Source: Phaeodactylum tricornutum CCAP 1055/1
Taxonomy: Eukaryota > Bacillariophyta > Bacillariophyceae > Surirellales > Neidiaceae
Assembly: GCF_000150955.2 (NCBI RefSeq)
Contig: NC_011674.1
Coordinates: 496,001-560,000 of the forward strand
Length of the DNA: 64,000 bases
Direction of reading: 5' to 3'
This document shows, one piece after another, positions 30,453-41,585 of the stretch; within the stretch, counting starts at the first letter, position 1, and each line of letters starts with the position of its first letter. Both the position numbers and the translations under genes were made by a program. The notes under the pieces are model-generated. The model had not been told where the DNA came from, ran no database searches, and saw only the letters and a list, made by a program, of their open reading frames with translations.

Positions 30453-31595
30453 GGTCAACGCAGTGACTGTGAGCTATTTCTGTAGGATTTTCGGCTGGAA
30501 GTTTAGAGTGGAGACAGACTGCCTTGGTACGTTGAGGACTTGGCAAGGTGTATGTGTGTCTCTTTTTGGACCGGCATCCATTTTTTAGTAATCGTTGTTG
30601 CTTTTGGCTTCGCGGGGGTGTGTTGGAGTTGCATGGGGCAGCGATTTTTTGGACGCCGATAGAAGCATCCTGGAGTCAAAATCGGGTTGGGCCTTATCAA
30701 ATTAATTTTGCATCCGTATGTGATAGACCCGTTTTGCGAAATTTTCAGTATAGGAATTTCCGAAGTCATTGAAACAAGAATGGGTTGAGCCAACCAAATC
30801 GCTTAACCTCTCACTAGGGCTAAATCAGATTGACAAGATCGAGATTCACCGAGAAGTCTCCTGGCTGTGAATAGAGCTACGTCTTCGGAGAGGGTCAACT
30901 TTGCTCGGATCGACAACGACATAGCGCATATCATGACCCTAGCGCACTTCAATAAAAGAGCAAGATGGTTAATCCTTTCGGCATCAGTATCATTCTGTCT
31001 GGAATCTTCACATCTATCCCGCTAAGGCCATTTCAGAATTCGACCGTGCTGATATAAAAAGGCTTCACTGCAACTCCTGCCCCTACACCCACACGAATGC
31101 CCTTTGTAAATGTGCTACCGTTGAGGACATGCGATTGATTGGTACACTAGATTACTAAAGCAGCTAACAGTAAGCAGGAATTCCATTGGAATAGTTCAGG
31201 ACGTCTTAGTGAAAGAGCTACTACGCAGCACCTCCCGATAATTGAGCCTTAAACTTGTATGAAAGCCGGCTCACGAGGTCAATGCTAGACAAAGGCAGCT
31301 TGAGATAAAGCATCTGTTCAAAGTTGGTAAACCAGTGCAGATACTGCATGCTCATTCGGCCACGGTTTCATTTTACAAACGGAGGTTCGAAAAATTCAGG
31401 TCTACCTATAAAAACTTGACTTCATTCGCAGGTCAATGCTTCTTCAGTGTTTCGGTGGATTGTAAGTTTCGAAAGGCAGAGCTATTCATGTCATTCGATT
31501 CGCGGTCGGTCATCTAAATTTTATTTTCATAGTGAATTCACTCTGATATACGCTCAGTGCTAGGTCATGACTTTAACAATTGCAAAGGCGGCGGC
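30453..31595. other. Intergenic between MscS copies B and C
   Basis: Contains the promoter of copy B and the 3' end of copy C. Only short overlapping ORFs were seen. A GCTAACAGTAAG word lies at 31163-31174. No recognisable fragment of a further MscS copy was found. Confidence 0.4.
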
Positions 31596-34500
31596 TTATG
31601 ATCTTTCGACTTTGCGAGGAGCAAACATGTCTTGAAGGCCTGTGAGATCCGGCAAATTGCCATTCGCATTTATAGCACTTCCTGGCGACGTGTTTGGAGC
31701 TGATATGTTGGGAACGGATGGCAGTGGGCCGGAGGGCGAGGATCCCGGTAGGTTCAATCCTCCACCTTGTGAAACAACTGACAAATCGACAGGCAATGGT
31801 GGGCTTCGATACCAGATATTTAGTTTCTTTGATAACTCTAGCGAAAAGTGCATCAAGTCAGCTTTACTCAGCATCACTGACAGAGAAGCAAAAAAGAACG
31901 CTAATGAGTTTTCGAAAGAATCGGAGACCAAAAGAGGAATCTACTCACATGCTGTCCAATCCGCCCAACTTGCGCGATGTTGCCCTACAACAATATACTC
32001 TACGAAATTCGCATCGGCCTCGCTGTGAAATCGTAGATCACAGTCAGTGGTACTCCAAAAAGTTGGAAAACATAAAACGCAGAAAAAACGGAAGACTTAC
32101 ACTCTTGTCGCTCGGAAACTAACATAGGACAACCATTCTCTAGGTCGATTCCGGAAGAATTGCTCCAAAGCTTTGTTGAAGATTTGGAGATGGTCGTAAG
32201 AAACCCCCATCGGAAACTTCAGGAGTATGTAAAGATACGCCTCTGGCGATCGACTCGAGTTGATGACTCGACTATTGGCTAAAGAGCCATTACTCAGCGT
32301 TGCCCTTTCGCCCGTGAACATGAAAACGACACTCGTTGTAAACAGAGTCACATCTTCGACCGTCCACCAAGCTGAACCCGTAAAGCTTGTGTCTGTCTCG
32401 ATATTGCTGACGTGTATGCCGTCACCGATTCTAGATAACCAAGTGCGGCTCTCGAATGTCAGGAACAAACAATATAATTTTTCATCTATTTCGCTGTAAC
32501 TTTTCACTCACTCATATGGTCTTCGAACCAAGATAAAAAGCAGTCCCTGTTAAAAGCAGGAGGCATATAATGTGAGCTTTTCCCTCCTTTCAAATGATGA
32601 AAGGCAGACAGTCAGCAAAGCGTACTTCAAAATACTTAGAAGACGCCGTTGAAATCATAAATGCAAAACCGAGAACTACACCACTGATGCTAAGAAACAA
32701 TGCCAATGGATCAAATCCAAGTTGACTTAACAACACAGTGATAACAATGGCGTAAAATACCTTTCAATTGAAGGACACACAGAGTGTTAGTGTTGAGCAT
32801 TTGCGATGAGGAAAGTGAAGTATGCTCACTATAACTTACGATGTTGAAAATGTTTTCAAAAGCCTGGTCGATCTTCCTGCCGTGAAAGAATAAGGCTGGC
32901 TTAGACATACAACCCTCAAGTCCCTTCTACACAGATGAACTTACGAAGAATTGGCAACCGAAGCTCGTAGGAGGCGCAGTTCTTTGTAGACGGAGTCGAC
33001 ACTTTTGACAAAATCGAGAACCTTCAATGTACCATCGCGGTCTGGACGAAACAGTCGAATCAAGTCTTTGATTTTGTGGTGATCGAGTGTTCCGTCTCTC
33101 TGCACACTTAGCAATGCTAATATTTCAAAGGTGAGCGTACTGTTGTCCGGGGTCCGCAGCAAAAGTCGGGTGTATACTTCTTGAGCCGACTCTATGCACA
33201 GTTCCCGGGTATCAGCCAACCCAAAGGAGCCGGAGAATGGGTAGTGCGTTCGTAGACATGCAAGGGCTCGACGAAACTGGAGGAGAGCATTCACAGAAAC
33301 TCTACCAGCTGATTGTTCGGCAATTGTTGGTTCTTCCCAAGCTCCGAGGAGCTGTATTATTTTTGTCTTCTGGCCTGCCGAGAGACTTCCGGTCAAGGGA
33401 TGTCGGTCCTCGGGATCGATGACAAGGTCCGGATCATTGAGATCGGTTCCATACGATCGTTCAGAACGGAATCGGCTATTGCTTCCGATGCTACTTGAGT
33501 CATCGTTCATGCTGTTCAAAAAGCCCGTAAGTTTGTCGCCACTTATGCCGAACATGCTCGCTGAGGGCGGTGCCCGAGTACTCCCCTTCGTATGCCCCAA
33601 AACATACTTTTCAAAATCACGTCCCTAAACAACCACAGCAAAAGTGAATAAGCTATCGGCACGTATAGTCATCATGGAATGAACAGAATAATTTACCAGA
33701 GATGCAACCTCGCTCACAAGGAGAATTTTCTTCATCACAGAAGCAAGCTTGTCAGAGTACCGCGCTACAGACAATTGAAGGTGAGAGATGTGCGCATTCA
33801 GCAGTACTAGAGAAATAGGACAAACACACTTACTGAAAGTTTGTCGCCCGAGGTATAAGCCAAGCCAAAACCGTTTTACCGAAACAACAGCGGACACCGA
33901 GACTGCAATTGCCAACAACCGATGATTCCACTCGGAATCGACGACGTTCCCGCCTGGATTTGACTCGTTAAATAAGTCAAACAGGTCTTGCCAATAAAGC
34001 CAGTGAGAAAAAAACGGCCTCGCCCCTGACAGCATGGAGAAGTTAAACACTCCCCACATAAAGAGGACGAATGGCCACCCACGCGATTGCAAGATAAACA
34101 AGGTAGCCCAGGGCCCAAGTAAGCGAATTGTAGCCTTCGTGCGGACAGAAAGAAAGTCAACTATGAAAAGCTCCATTCCTTTAGCTAACGAAAAAGTAAT
34201 GGCCTGTCGGCACACAAAGAGAAGCCACCAGGACGCTGATGCTTTGTCCGGATTGATAGATTCCCCATCTCTACTGGCGAGTGTGCCATTCAAAAAAGGT
34301 AAGTCGCTAGAGACGATACCAGTGGGAGGGTTCCCAGCAAGATGAAATAAAATGGCAGCCACAGAGATTGTAGGCAGCAAGAAATAAAGGATGAGAGAGC
34401 GAAGGTACTGTTTGATTGAATTCCGACGGGGACTAAAGAAATCTTGAAATTCTTTAAAAATCTCCCAATCACGTCTAATGGCATTCGCCACGTGTGCCTC

Positions 34501-35847
34501 CTCTTCCGTATCCTCCTCTTCACCATCGGCAGCTACGCCAGTCGGGTTGCTACCCCGATCATCTAACTTTTTGTTCTCTTCGCCAGTCTCTCCATCTGAC
34601 TGTATCCCGACTTCCTCGTCTGCTTCTTCGCCAACGCCCTCTTCATCGGTCTTTTTCGGATTGGCAATAGTGTCACCGTGTATGGCCTGCTTTAACAGGC
34701 GCCAACGAGACGTTGCCGTACCGAGACTGGAGTCTTCGTTGGCAATATTGGCATCTCCAATGGATTGAACAGCATTGTCTTCTTTTTTCGGAGCATTCGC
34801 ACGCCTGTAGAGTATACTAGCGTTTTTTCCAAACATGTCGCCGGATGAAGTGGGTTCTTCTGTGACCGATGAGAGCAATGGGTCTGTTGATTCTTTGTAC
34901 ACCGTCGGGGATATCGGAGTGTTTCCAACAAAATGATATGCGTCGTTGTGTAACGAATTGATAGCTCCAATGGCTGTCGTTAGCCCAAACAACTTTTGTT
35001 CCATTGTTTCAGTGCGTCGATGCCGATTCAGCTTAGCTGTGGCCAGTACTTTCGTAGACTTCGTTGCACCGCTACTTTCAAGTGAAGCTCGTGGCGATAA
35101 AGCCGAAGGGTCCTCTTGAGACGGAGCGTCCACTTCCGCATCGTCGACAAGGGCTTGCAAAGCTTCGTCGGGTACCTCCGAAAGAACAGTGGTATTGGCC
35201 TCAGAGTCGGATCTCGGTCGACTTGTTGTTGGATCCCGTGACTCTAGCACTTTCAAGATGTAGGTTTCAGCCTCTGATTCTAAAGGATTTCGTTGCGTCA
35301 CGTCCTCTAAATCTAATTTATTTCCGACACTATTCAGCCTCCTTCGAATGTCAATGTTGGCAATCGAAAACTCGTTTGACTGTAAGTTCGAATTGAGATC
35401 CGGCTGCTGTAGATTTTGGAAACCGTAAAAATCTTGCGACGGCTTGCGAAGTCTGGGTAAAGGCGGAAGACCATCTGTGAAAATGTCGTTTTGCCCCCAC
35501 GAGACATTGCGGTTGTGCACCGGGTTTGGCACACGAGGCGGCGTCTTCTCCTGTTGCAGGACAACTCCGTTCCGCACGCTAGGATCGTTCACAGTTTCTA
35601 CTGTTTGCCTTTTCGCCCGTGATTCCGATTCTAGAGAAGACGGAGAATATGACAAATCAGCAGAAGGGCGATTAGCTTGCAAGCCGTCGAAGACGTCAAA
35701 CACGCTTGGTCTGCGATTTTGCTCCTGGGTGTTGGACGCATTCCACGTGTTGTCGGCCGAAGGGGGATTCTCGTCCGACTCTTGTTCTTCCTTGGCTTTT
35801 GCGGTACCTGAAAGCACCGCTTTTTCCTGTTGGCCTTGTGCCTCCAT
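31596..35847 (-). CDS. MscS-like mechanosensitive channel copy C, intact, intron-rich
   Basis: Nine exons were fitted: 33834-35847, 33697-33764, 32945-33624, 32840-32876, 32626-32760, 32512-32546, 32101-32430, 31949-32022 and 31596-31876. They sum to 3654 nt and 1217 residues without a stop. The ATG is at 35847; the upstream codon in frame is TTG. The long acidic N-terminus keeps RNVSWG and EAETYIL. Membrane segments include SLILYFLLPTISVAAILFHL and SVKRFWLGLYLGRQTF. EF-hand-like loops are VQRDGTLDHHKI and RPDRDGTLKVLDF. The pore region reads LFLSISGVVLGFAFMIS, and VRRPYEIGDGIHVS follows. Introns present at the matching sites in A and B are missing from the 5' half, while the 3' half is finely split. 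The 69-nt intron at 33765-33833 is in frame and stop-free. Confidence 0.82.
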
Positions 35848-37098
35848 TGTCACTGTCAATTAACCTGCTAGCACACCCAATACAGAGCGAGTGAGCGAAT
35901 AGATGAGAAAATGAGTAAAAGCAGATCCTTGGCCTGCGTTTTAGATCGTTGAAAGCACTGTTACCTTTTTTCTTGACTTCGACAAGCTCTGGAAACCCTT
36001 GGGACTCGCCAAACCGTCTCTCTGTTACAAATTTGTTGATTTTGAATGGCACACCTGTGACGGGTCCTTTCTGGTTCACCTGCCAACGGCTCGTTTCGTC
36101 CACAGCGCGAGAAACAAGGAAAGTCAATTCCGATGGTGACTGATGTTTAGGTTTTACGGTCACGGACCTCGCATAGATGGGCACGGTAGCCTATCATTGG
36201 GGTTATGTGATGTATATCTCTGGTTCCCGTCTTTCGTAGGAAGCTTTCGTCGACGTTCTCCGCTCTAGCAGATGTTCACGTATTGGATATTGCGATACTT
36301 GTTCAACAAAGTCGGTCACATCTTCTAAATAAAAAGCTTTTCCAATTTTTAAATTATCAGTTGTGAATCGTTTGTGTATTTTCTCATATAAACTACCAGA
36401 TATGTAGGCAGGCAGGCAGCAGCATATGAAGACACATTAATAGTAAACTATTCCAGAGGTACCAGTAGAAGGATTGCTTCCAACAACAAACTTGCGATCA
36501 ATCGAGAGCCACAATTATGACTGACAGAAACTTTCCTGGAAGCTTGACAAACATTCGATTTATGGATGACATTCGATATTGCAGGGGACCCAATCCGAAT
36601 TTTGCAGCTCCAGAATGGAATTACGCACAGGCGTAGGCATTCCAGCGTGCTGGTATCGCAGCTCGACCTAGAATGAGAAATAAATTCGACAGGAAGACGA
36701 AGGTGCTGCACGCTATTCACGTTGGACAACTATCAACGAAATTTGGTCCCGAGGCTGCCAGTAGCTAACAGTAACATATATCATAGTTCAAGCATTTGAG
36801 GGTGGGACTCACAGTCAATGTTCGTCGTCTTGATTCCAATTGTCTTTTGCGCTTCAAACAATCGAAAACATACTTTCAAAATTTCAAAAAACTTGCACTC
36901 TCGTAACAGGAGTGAATACCATGGTTCTCGAAGAGAAAAGGACGTTTCGCTGATGTTCCAGTGCATTCCAGTTTTATCAGCTGTCAATAAGATCGAAGCT
37001 ACTATGAACTCTTCGTGACGCACTTGCACAAAAAGATCTAGCTGAACAATTGTGCGATCGACAGCGCACGGAGACAAACGAAGAGCAGCAACGAGACC
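35848..37098. other. Intergenic, possible small exon only
   Basis: A minus-strand open stretch at about 35960-36191 (RSVTVKPKHQSPSELTF and on) has protein-like composition and a GTAACA donor-like end, but no ATG, so it is not called as a gene. Elsewhere there are short ORFs, a GGCA microsatellite near 36410 and a GCTAACAGTAA word at 36764-36774. Confidence 0.35.
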
Positions 37099-37542
37099 AT
37101 GTGCACTGATAACAGCACCGAAGAGCACAAGCAATCAAAGGCATTGACGGTTGGCTTTTCTCATGTAGGTTTAGCTGTCAGTGATCTTCACGCTTCCTTT
37201 AAATTCTTCGAAGCGCTTGGTTTCAACAAGGTCGGAGGCGTTGACACCTATCCTTCGTTTTTCCTCTCCGACGGATCATCTTTTCTGACTATCTGGCAAA
37301 CGGACGAAGACGCCACGCCCTTTGACCGCCGCGCGAATGTCGGCCTTCACCACATGGCTCTTAAGTTGCCCAGTATGGAAGCCTTGGACGAAGCATACAC
37401 TTCCGTGTCAAAGATCGAGGGTGTCCGCACCACGGGTGAAGGAGCGTTTGCACCCGAAGCACTGGAAGGAACGCCATGGCATCATGCCATGGTTTTCGAA
37501 CCGTCCGGAATTCGCATCGAACTTACTTTTCACGCTGAATAG
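37099..37542 (+). CDS. VOC/glyoxalase-fold metalloprotein
   Basis: This is a compact 147-residue protein with the vicinal-oxygen-chelate fold (glyoxalase I, bleomycin resistance and dioxygenase superfamily). Two beta-alpha-beta-beta-beta modules are visible. The first opens with FSHVGLAVSDLHASFKFFEALGF and the second with VGLHHMALKLPSMEALDEAY. Candidate metal ligands are His in FSHVGLAV, His in GLHHMAL and Glu in IRIELTF at the C-terminus. The length suits a single-domain enzyme that works as a homodimer. There is no targeting signal, so it is likely cytosolic. Substrate unknown; it could be a lactoylglutathione lyase-like enzyme or a distant relative. Confidence 0.85.
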   Translation: MCTDNSTEEHKQSKALTVGFSHVGLAVSDLHASFKFFEALGFNKVGGVDTYPSFFLSDGSSFLTIWQTDEDATPFDRRANVGLHHMALKLPSMEALDEAYTSVSKIEGVRTTGEGAFAPEALEGTPWHHAMVFEPSGIRIELTFHAE

Positions 37543-37864
37543 ACCTAAAATGACGTTCATTGCCATCTTCAGCCGCAGAACAAATACTTTGTACCACAAT
37601 ACGAATGCAGCCCTGGAATTAAATGAAAGAACACAGACACCCCAGCTATTTATTATATTCTAAGATGAAATTTAACTTTTTTAAGCATACTAAAGTAGTT
37701 GCGGCTTCTTATTTCCATTAGACCGGGGCGCTCCTCTAGCAGATGTTGTAACGAATGATTCTTGATGGCCTCGATTTGAGCAAGCTTTTTTTCGATTGGA
37801 AGAAAGAGGGCCCCCGCAAACATTGTCCACGCTATTGTTGCCGCAAGATGAGCGGTTGATTGCT
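37543..37864. other. Convergent 3' region, no gene seen
   Basis: AT-rich gap between the VOC gene and the convergent small membrane-protein gene. No structure recognised beyond their 3' ends. Confidence 0.35.
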
Positions 37865-38269
37865 TTATATCAACATAAATGCGTTAGGGCCGACCCCTGG
37901 ATCACAGCAAATTTCCCACAGACAAACGAGTGCTATAATATCCCACAAACTGCATCGTCCACAACAGATGCAAGTAAGCAGAACTACTAAGAACAAAGAC
38001 AGAAACAGCCCTACTAGGAATCCGGCTTCAGCTGAAGTGAAATCGCCGTTGAGGTTTATAAAGTCTCTGCCTGGAAGCCGTCGTTGCTCATCGCTTGGCT
38101 CTCCCAATCTCGGCTGACGCCGTAGGAAAGTACCCTGAATTTTCGTGCTTGATACACTTTTCTCTACAGGCCCTGCCACTGAATCGGTCACGGCGGGAGC
38201 TACCGAGTTGGTTGATAGCAGGTATACGCCAATTACCATGGCGATTCCATATGAGAATCGAAAATACAT
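37865..38269 (-). CDS. Small Cys-rich type I membrane protein, unknown function
   Basis: This is a 134-residue protein from the ATG at 38269; the longer frame begins with GTG. An N-terminal signal peptide (YGIAMVIGVYLLSTNSVAPA) leads to a short polar lumenal part. Then comes one strong membrane span, AGFLVGLFLSLFLVVLLTCI, followed by a Cys/Trp-rich tail: CCGRCSLWDIIALVCLWEIC then CDPGVG. The clustered cysteines next to the membrane suggest palmitoylation or a small metal or disulfide site. The family was not recognised. The gene is convergent with the VOC gene and divergent from the CDC50 gene, about 430 bases apart. Confidence 0.6.
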   Translation of the reverse strand: MYFRFSYGIAMVIGVYLLSTNSVAPAVTDSVAGPVEKSVSSTKIQGTFLRRQPRLGEPSDEQRRLPGRDFINLNGDFTSAEAGFLVGLFLSLFLVVLLTCICCGRCSLWDIIALVCLWEICCDPGVGPNAFMLI

Positions 38270-38701
38270 GTGGCTTGTTATTCTAACAGGAAACCGGACG
38301 AAATGAAGGTTAATGACGACGACGAGGAATGTGTACAAGCTCACAATGAAACACTACACATGTTCACAGTCAAAAGGAAATTGTTCTATGATCGCCATTG
38401 CGATATGACAAACTATAGATTTTGCATTGGCGAGGACGACATCGCTAGTTTCAAAGTCGATGACGGGCGTTTTGAAAAAGTTGGTATGCGTGTCTGACCT
38501 TGGCTCGACCGACGCGACCAGTATACTTACGAAATGACAGAACGAACAACAGAATCCGGGTCTGTTTCGCAACAAGGGGCAAATAAGGTGAGACTGATTT
38601 TGCTGTCGTGGGTGTGTTCCGAGAAACAAAACTCACAGTTAGTCTTGTGGTCACCGATCACCATACAAAGATAGTCGAGACGAAGGAAACGGGAGATCAC
38701 C

Positions 38702-39958
38702 ATGGCGGGGAGCTTAGATGATGATGAAGACTCTGTTCTAGATGAATCGGAACAGACCAATCGTCCGACCGACACTGCTTTTTCTCAGCAGCGAATTCAA
38801 GCCTGGCATCCAATTTTAGATCCGGTGTGGGTGATTATTGCACTGTTCTACTTGGGAGTCATTATGGTACCAACCGGTGCGTGTTGAACGAGTTCTTTGC
38901 TCTAAAAGCAAGAGCGAAATCCCAATTCTTCCTTACTTGCTGACATCTTTATCCTTCCGTTAGGATTTAAAATCGATTCACTGCAGAAAAATGTAGTGGA
39001 ACTCAAAACGAAATACGACGGAATTCTTCCCAAAGATCAAGTCTGCGGCATTGGTGGCGAGTTTAACGCCAATCGCACATGTTTCCTTAACTTTACAGCT
39101 CCTCGGTATATGCGGGCTCCAATTCTCATTCACTATGAGCTCACCAACTTCCACCAAAATCACCGATCCTACTACGACTCACGAGATGATTTCCAACTAC
39201 ACGGAAGAGTTGGCAATCAAGACTCGGTGTCACGCAAAGCCTGTCAGCCACTAAACAAGCTGGGGAACAAGACGCTGAATCCGTGCGGCTTAGCGGCAAA
39301 TACCATGTTCAACGATTTTTTTACGCTCGAGTCGGGAAGGGATATCAATCGTATTGACCTGGAAATGTTGGAAACCGGTATTGCTTGGAAGTCTGACATT
39401 GAGTATATGTACCGTCAGCCGGAAGGATTCGAGTACGCCGAATGCGAACCGAACGCTTGTGATAGCACTTGCTGCGAGCGCACAACCGAGAATGGAGAAC
39501 GATTTAGTTGCGGCGCACCGTACTTCGACCGCAAAACAGACAAATGCTTCGCGTATCACTATCCTCTTCAAGATGAAACGCAATATTTGTACGAAACGTA
39601 TCCCGATGTTATTTCTCCAATTGAAGGAGTGACCAATGAGCATTTTGTTGTGTGGATGCGGATAGCGACCCAGCCGACTTTTCGGAAACTGTACGGATGG
39701 ATTGACCAAGACATTCCGGCCGGCGAGACGCTTAGGTTTAGAGTCAATGCCAACTACGTTGTGACACGGTTTCAGGGAAGCAAGTCGCTATTGATTTCCA
39801 CAAATAATATTTTTGGTGGTCGCAATCCATACTTTGGCTCGTTTTTCTTCTGGGTGGGGATCTTTTGTCTCGCGGCGGGAACATTTTTTGCATTTAAACA
39901 TGCGTTCCGTCCTCGCAGACTTGGCGATGGCAACTATCTGCACTACAAGGACGACTAA
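38702..39958 (+). CDS. CDC50/LEM3 family, P4-ATPase beta subunit
   Basis: Two exons, 38702-38876 and 38964-39958, are joined across an 87-nt intron (GTGCGT donor, TTAG acceptor) to give 389 residues. It is the accessory subunit of phospholipid flippases, needed for ER exit and activity of P4-ATPases. Signatures: FSQQRIQAWHPILDPVWVI before the first membrane span, YELTNFHQNHRSYYDSRDD, PCGLAANTMFNDFF, and a second span near the C-terminus (FFFWVGIFCLAAGTFFAF). Several extracytosolic Cys pairs and N-glycosylation sequons lie between the spans. The intron falls just after the first span. The P4-ATPase partner is not in this window. Confidence 0.92.
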
Positions 39959-40328
39959 AATATTTTATTTCTCCTTACCGTTGTAATATGGTACATACAT
40001 CTAGGCAATGCATGCAATTTCTAGTAGTCGACATTGATACAGAGCTGTCTTTTCTGGGGTCGGCCATGGGACCCCCCAAGCCAGTCCTGGAAATTTGCCA
40101 TTACGTCACATCACACGACTGGATCCAAAGTCCGTAGTCGTTCGTAGTGACAGATCCTGGAAATTTTCTTGTTTTGTGCGTCAGTCCCGACTACTCTACT
40201 GATGTAAATTGCGTTTCCAACTGATGCTCGCGACAGCTTCCACGTGCAAAATCGCAATGAATGCGACAGGCGCTAGGTTGATTCACTGCCACTTCTCTTC
40301 GCATGCAACAGGATCCTTTACAGTTAAT
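39959..40328. other. Intergenic, no gene seen
   Basis: Contains a GGGGTC/GACCCC hairpin near 40058-40077 and a single ACGTCA at 40103-40108, upstream of the plastid Sti1-domain gene. The upstream extension of that gene's frame uses non-preferred starts. Confidence 0.35.
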
Positions 40329-41396
40329 ATGATCATTCGACGAAAGAGTTTGGCCAAAGCAGTCTTTCTGCTGATGGTTAGCAGGGAAACGCATGCATTT
40401 ACTCCTTCTAGACTGGTTAGAGCAGGACTTTCGTCGCCGGGCGCTCTCGTAAGCCATCTATCGTCTCGGAATGGCGCGAGATTTCCTCAGTCTCGTTTGT
40501 TTGCCTCTACTACCGGCACACTCCCTGATGTCGAAGGTATGCGCGCGGGTGAAATCAAAAAAGAGCTAGAGAGCTATGGAATTAGCACGATTACTTTTCT
40601 GGAAAAAAGTGAGCTGGTCGACGCACTGAAAGATGCGAGAGACAAAGGACTTTCGCCAAAGAATCCAGCAACCCCTTCGTCGAATACGGCATCGTCGACA
40701 TCGAGTGGAAATGGATCCTCATCCTCTTCGACTAGTGTGGCAGAGGATACTCGACCGCGTCAAGAGCGACTCGTCGAAGAAATGCAGAAGTGTGAAACCA
40801 TGAAAGCCGGTGAGCTCAAGAAGGAGTTGGAAGAACGCGGTATTTCAACCAAATCCTTTTTCGAAAAGTCCGAGTTTGTCAAGGCCTTGGCGGAAGCTCG
40901 GGTTGATGGCGTGGAAAAGAAATCGGTTGATTCGGAAGGATATGCAGAATATGCGGAAGTCGAAGTGTTGACAGATGAGAGTTCCGGGCCACGCCAGGGC
41001 AAGTCTCAGATTCAACCGCCTTCTCCCGGTGGTGGGAATCCGTTTGGTGATGCCGGATCCGGTAGCAGTGGCAACCCATTTGGAGGTAGTATGGGTGGCA
41101 TGGGTGGTATTGGAGATATGCTTAAGAATATGGGTATGGGTGGCAGTGCTGCAGGTGCCAATCCATTCGGTGGCATGGGAGGAATGAGCGGCATGGGAGG
41201 AATGGGTGATGTAATGGGAAAGGCACAGCAAATGATGAGCAATCCAAAGGTCCGTGAACTTATGGTCAAGGCGCAGTCGAATCCTAGTATAATGAAGAAA
41301 ATGCAGGAGTGTATGAGCAACCCTGCAGCCTTGGCCAAGTACCAAAATGATCCTGAAGTGGCGGAGCTAATCAAAGAACTGAAAACACTGATGTAG
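40329..41396 (+). CDS. Plastid-targeted Sti1/Hip-domain protein with SAP-like modules
   Basis: This is a 355-residue protein from the ATG at 40329, which places a signal peptide (KSLAKAVFLLMVSRE) at the N-terminus. It is followed by THAFTPSRL, an ASAFAP-like plastid motif. Two SAP-like helical modules follow, about 80 residues apart: MRAGEIKKELESYGISTIT and MKAGELKKELEERGISTKS. A Gly/Met-rich linker (MGGMGG, NPFGG units) leads to a C-terminal Sti1/Hip-type domain with NPKVRELMVKAQSNPSIM and NPAALAKYQNDPEVAELI. The linker plus the DP-type domain recall Hip co-chaperones and the Tic40 C-terminus, so a plastid Hsp70/Hsp93 co-chaperone role is inferred. Upstream in-frame ATG codons (40224 and others) are less likely starts. 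Confidence 0.78.
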   Translation: MIIRRKSLAKAVFLLMVSRETHAFTPSRLVRAGLSSPGALVSHLSSRNGARFPQSRLFASTTGTLPDVEGMRAGEIKKELESYGISTITFLEKSELVDALKDARDKGLSPKNPATPSSNTASSTSSGNGSSSSSTSVAEDTRPRQERLVEEMQKCETMKAGELKKELEERGISTKSFFEKSEFVKALAEARVDGVEKKSVDSEGYAEYAEVEVLTDESSGPRQGKSQIQPPSPGGGNPFGDAGSGSSGNPFGGSMGGMGGIGDMLKNMGMGGSAAGANPFGGMGGMSGMGGMGDVMGKAQQMMSNPKVRELMVKAQSNPSIMKKMQECMSNPAALAKYQNDPEVAELIKELKTLM

Positions 41397-41585
41397 AAAG
41401 AATTATCTATATAGATATATTTACGGCCATTATTTTCTATTTTGCTTGCGTTTGAAATATTCAAGATTCCCTTTCTCTCCCTTCACAAATTAAGCCAAAA
41501 TTTCTTTTTTAGATACATGATGGTCAGAGTTGGTTAGGAATGATTGCTGTATGTTTCGCTATTGAGCTGTGAATGACTTCGTCAT

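Noticed and set aside
36781-37134. 117-codon minus-strand ORF overlapping the VOC gene start
   Set aside because: It opens with TTG and overlaps the VOC start. A TACTGTTAG-like word follows its stop, but that alone is not evidence of a gene.
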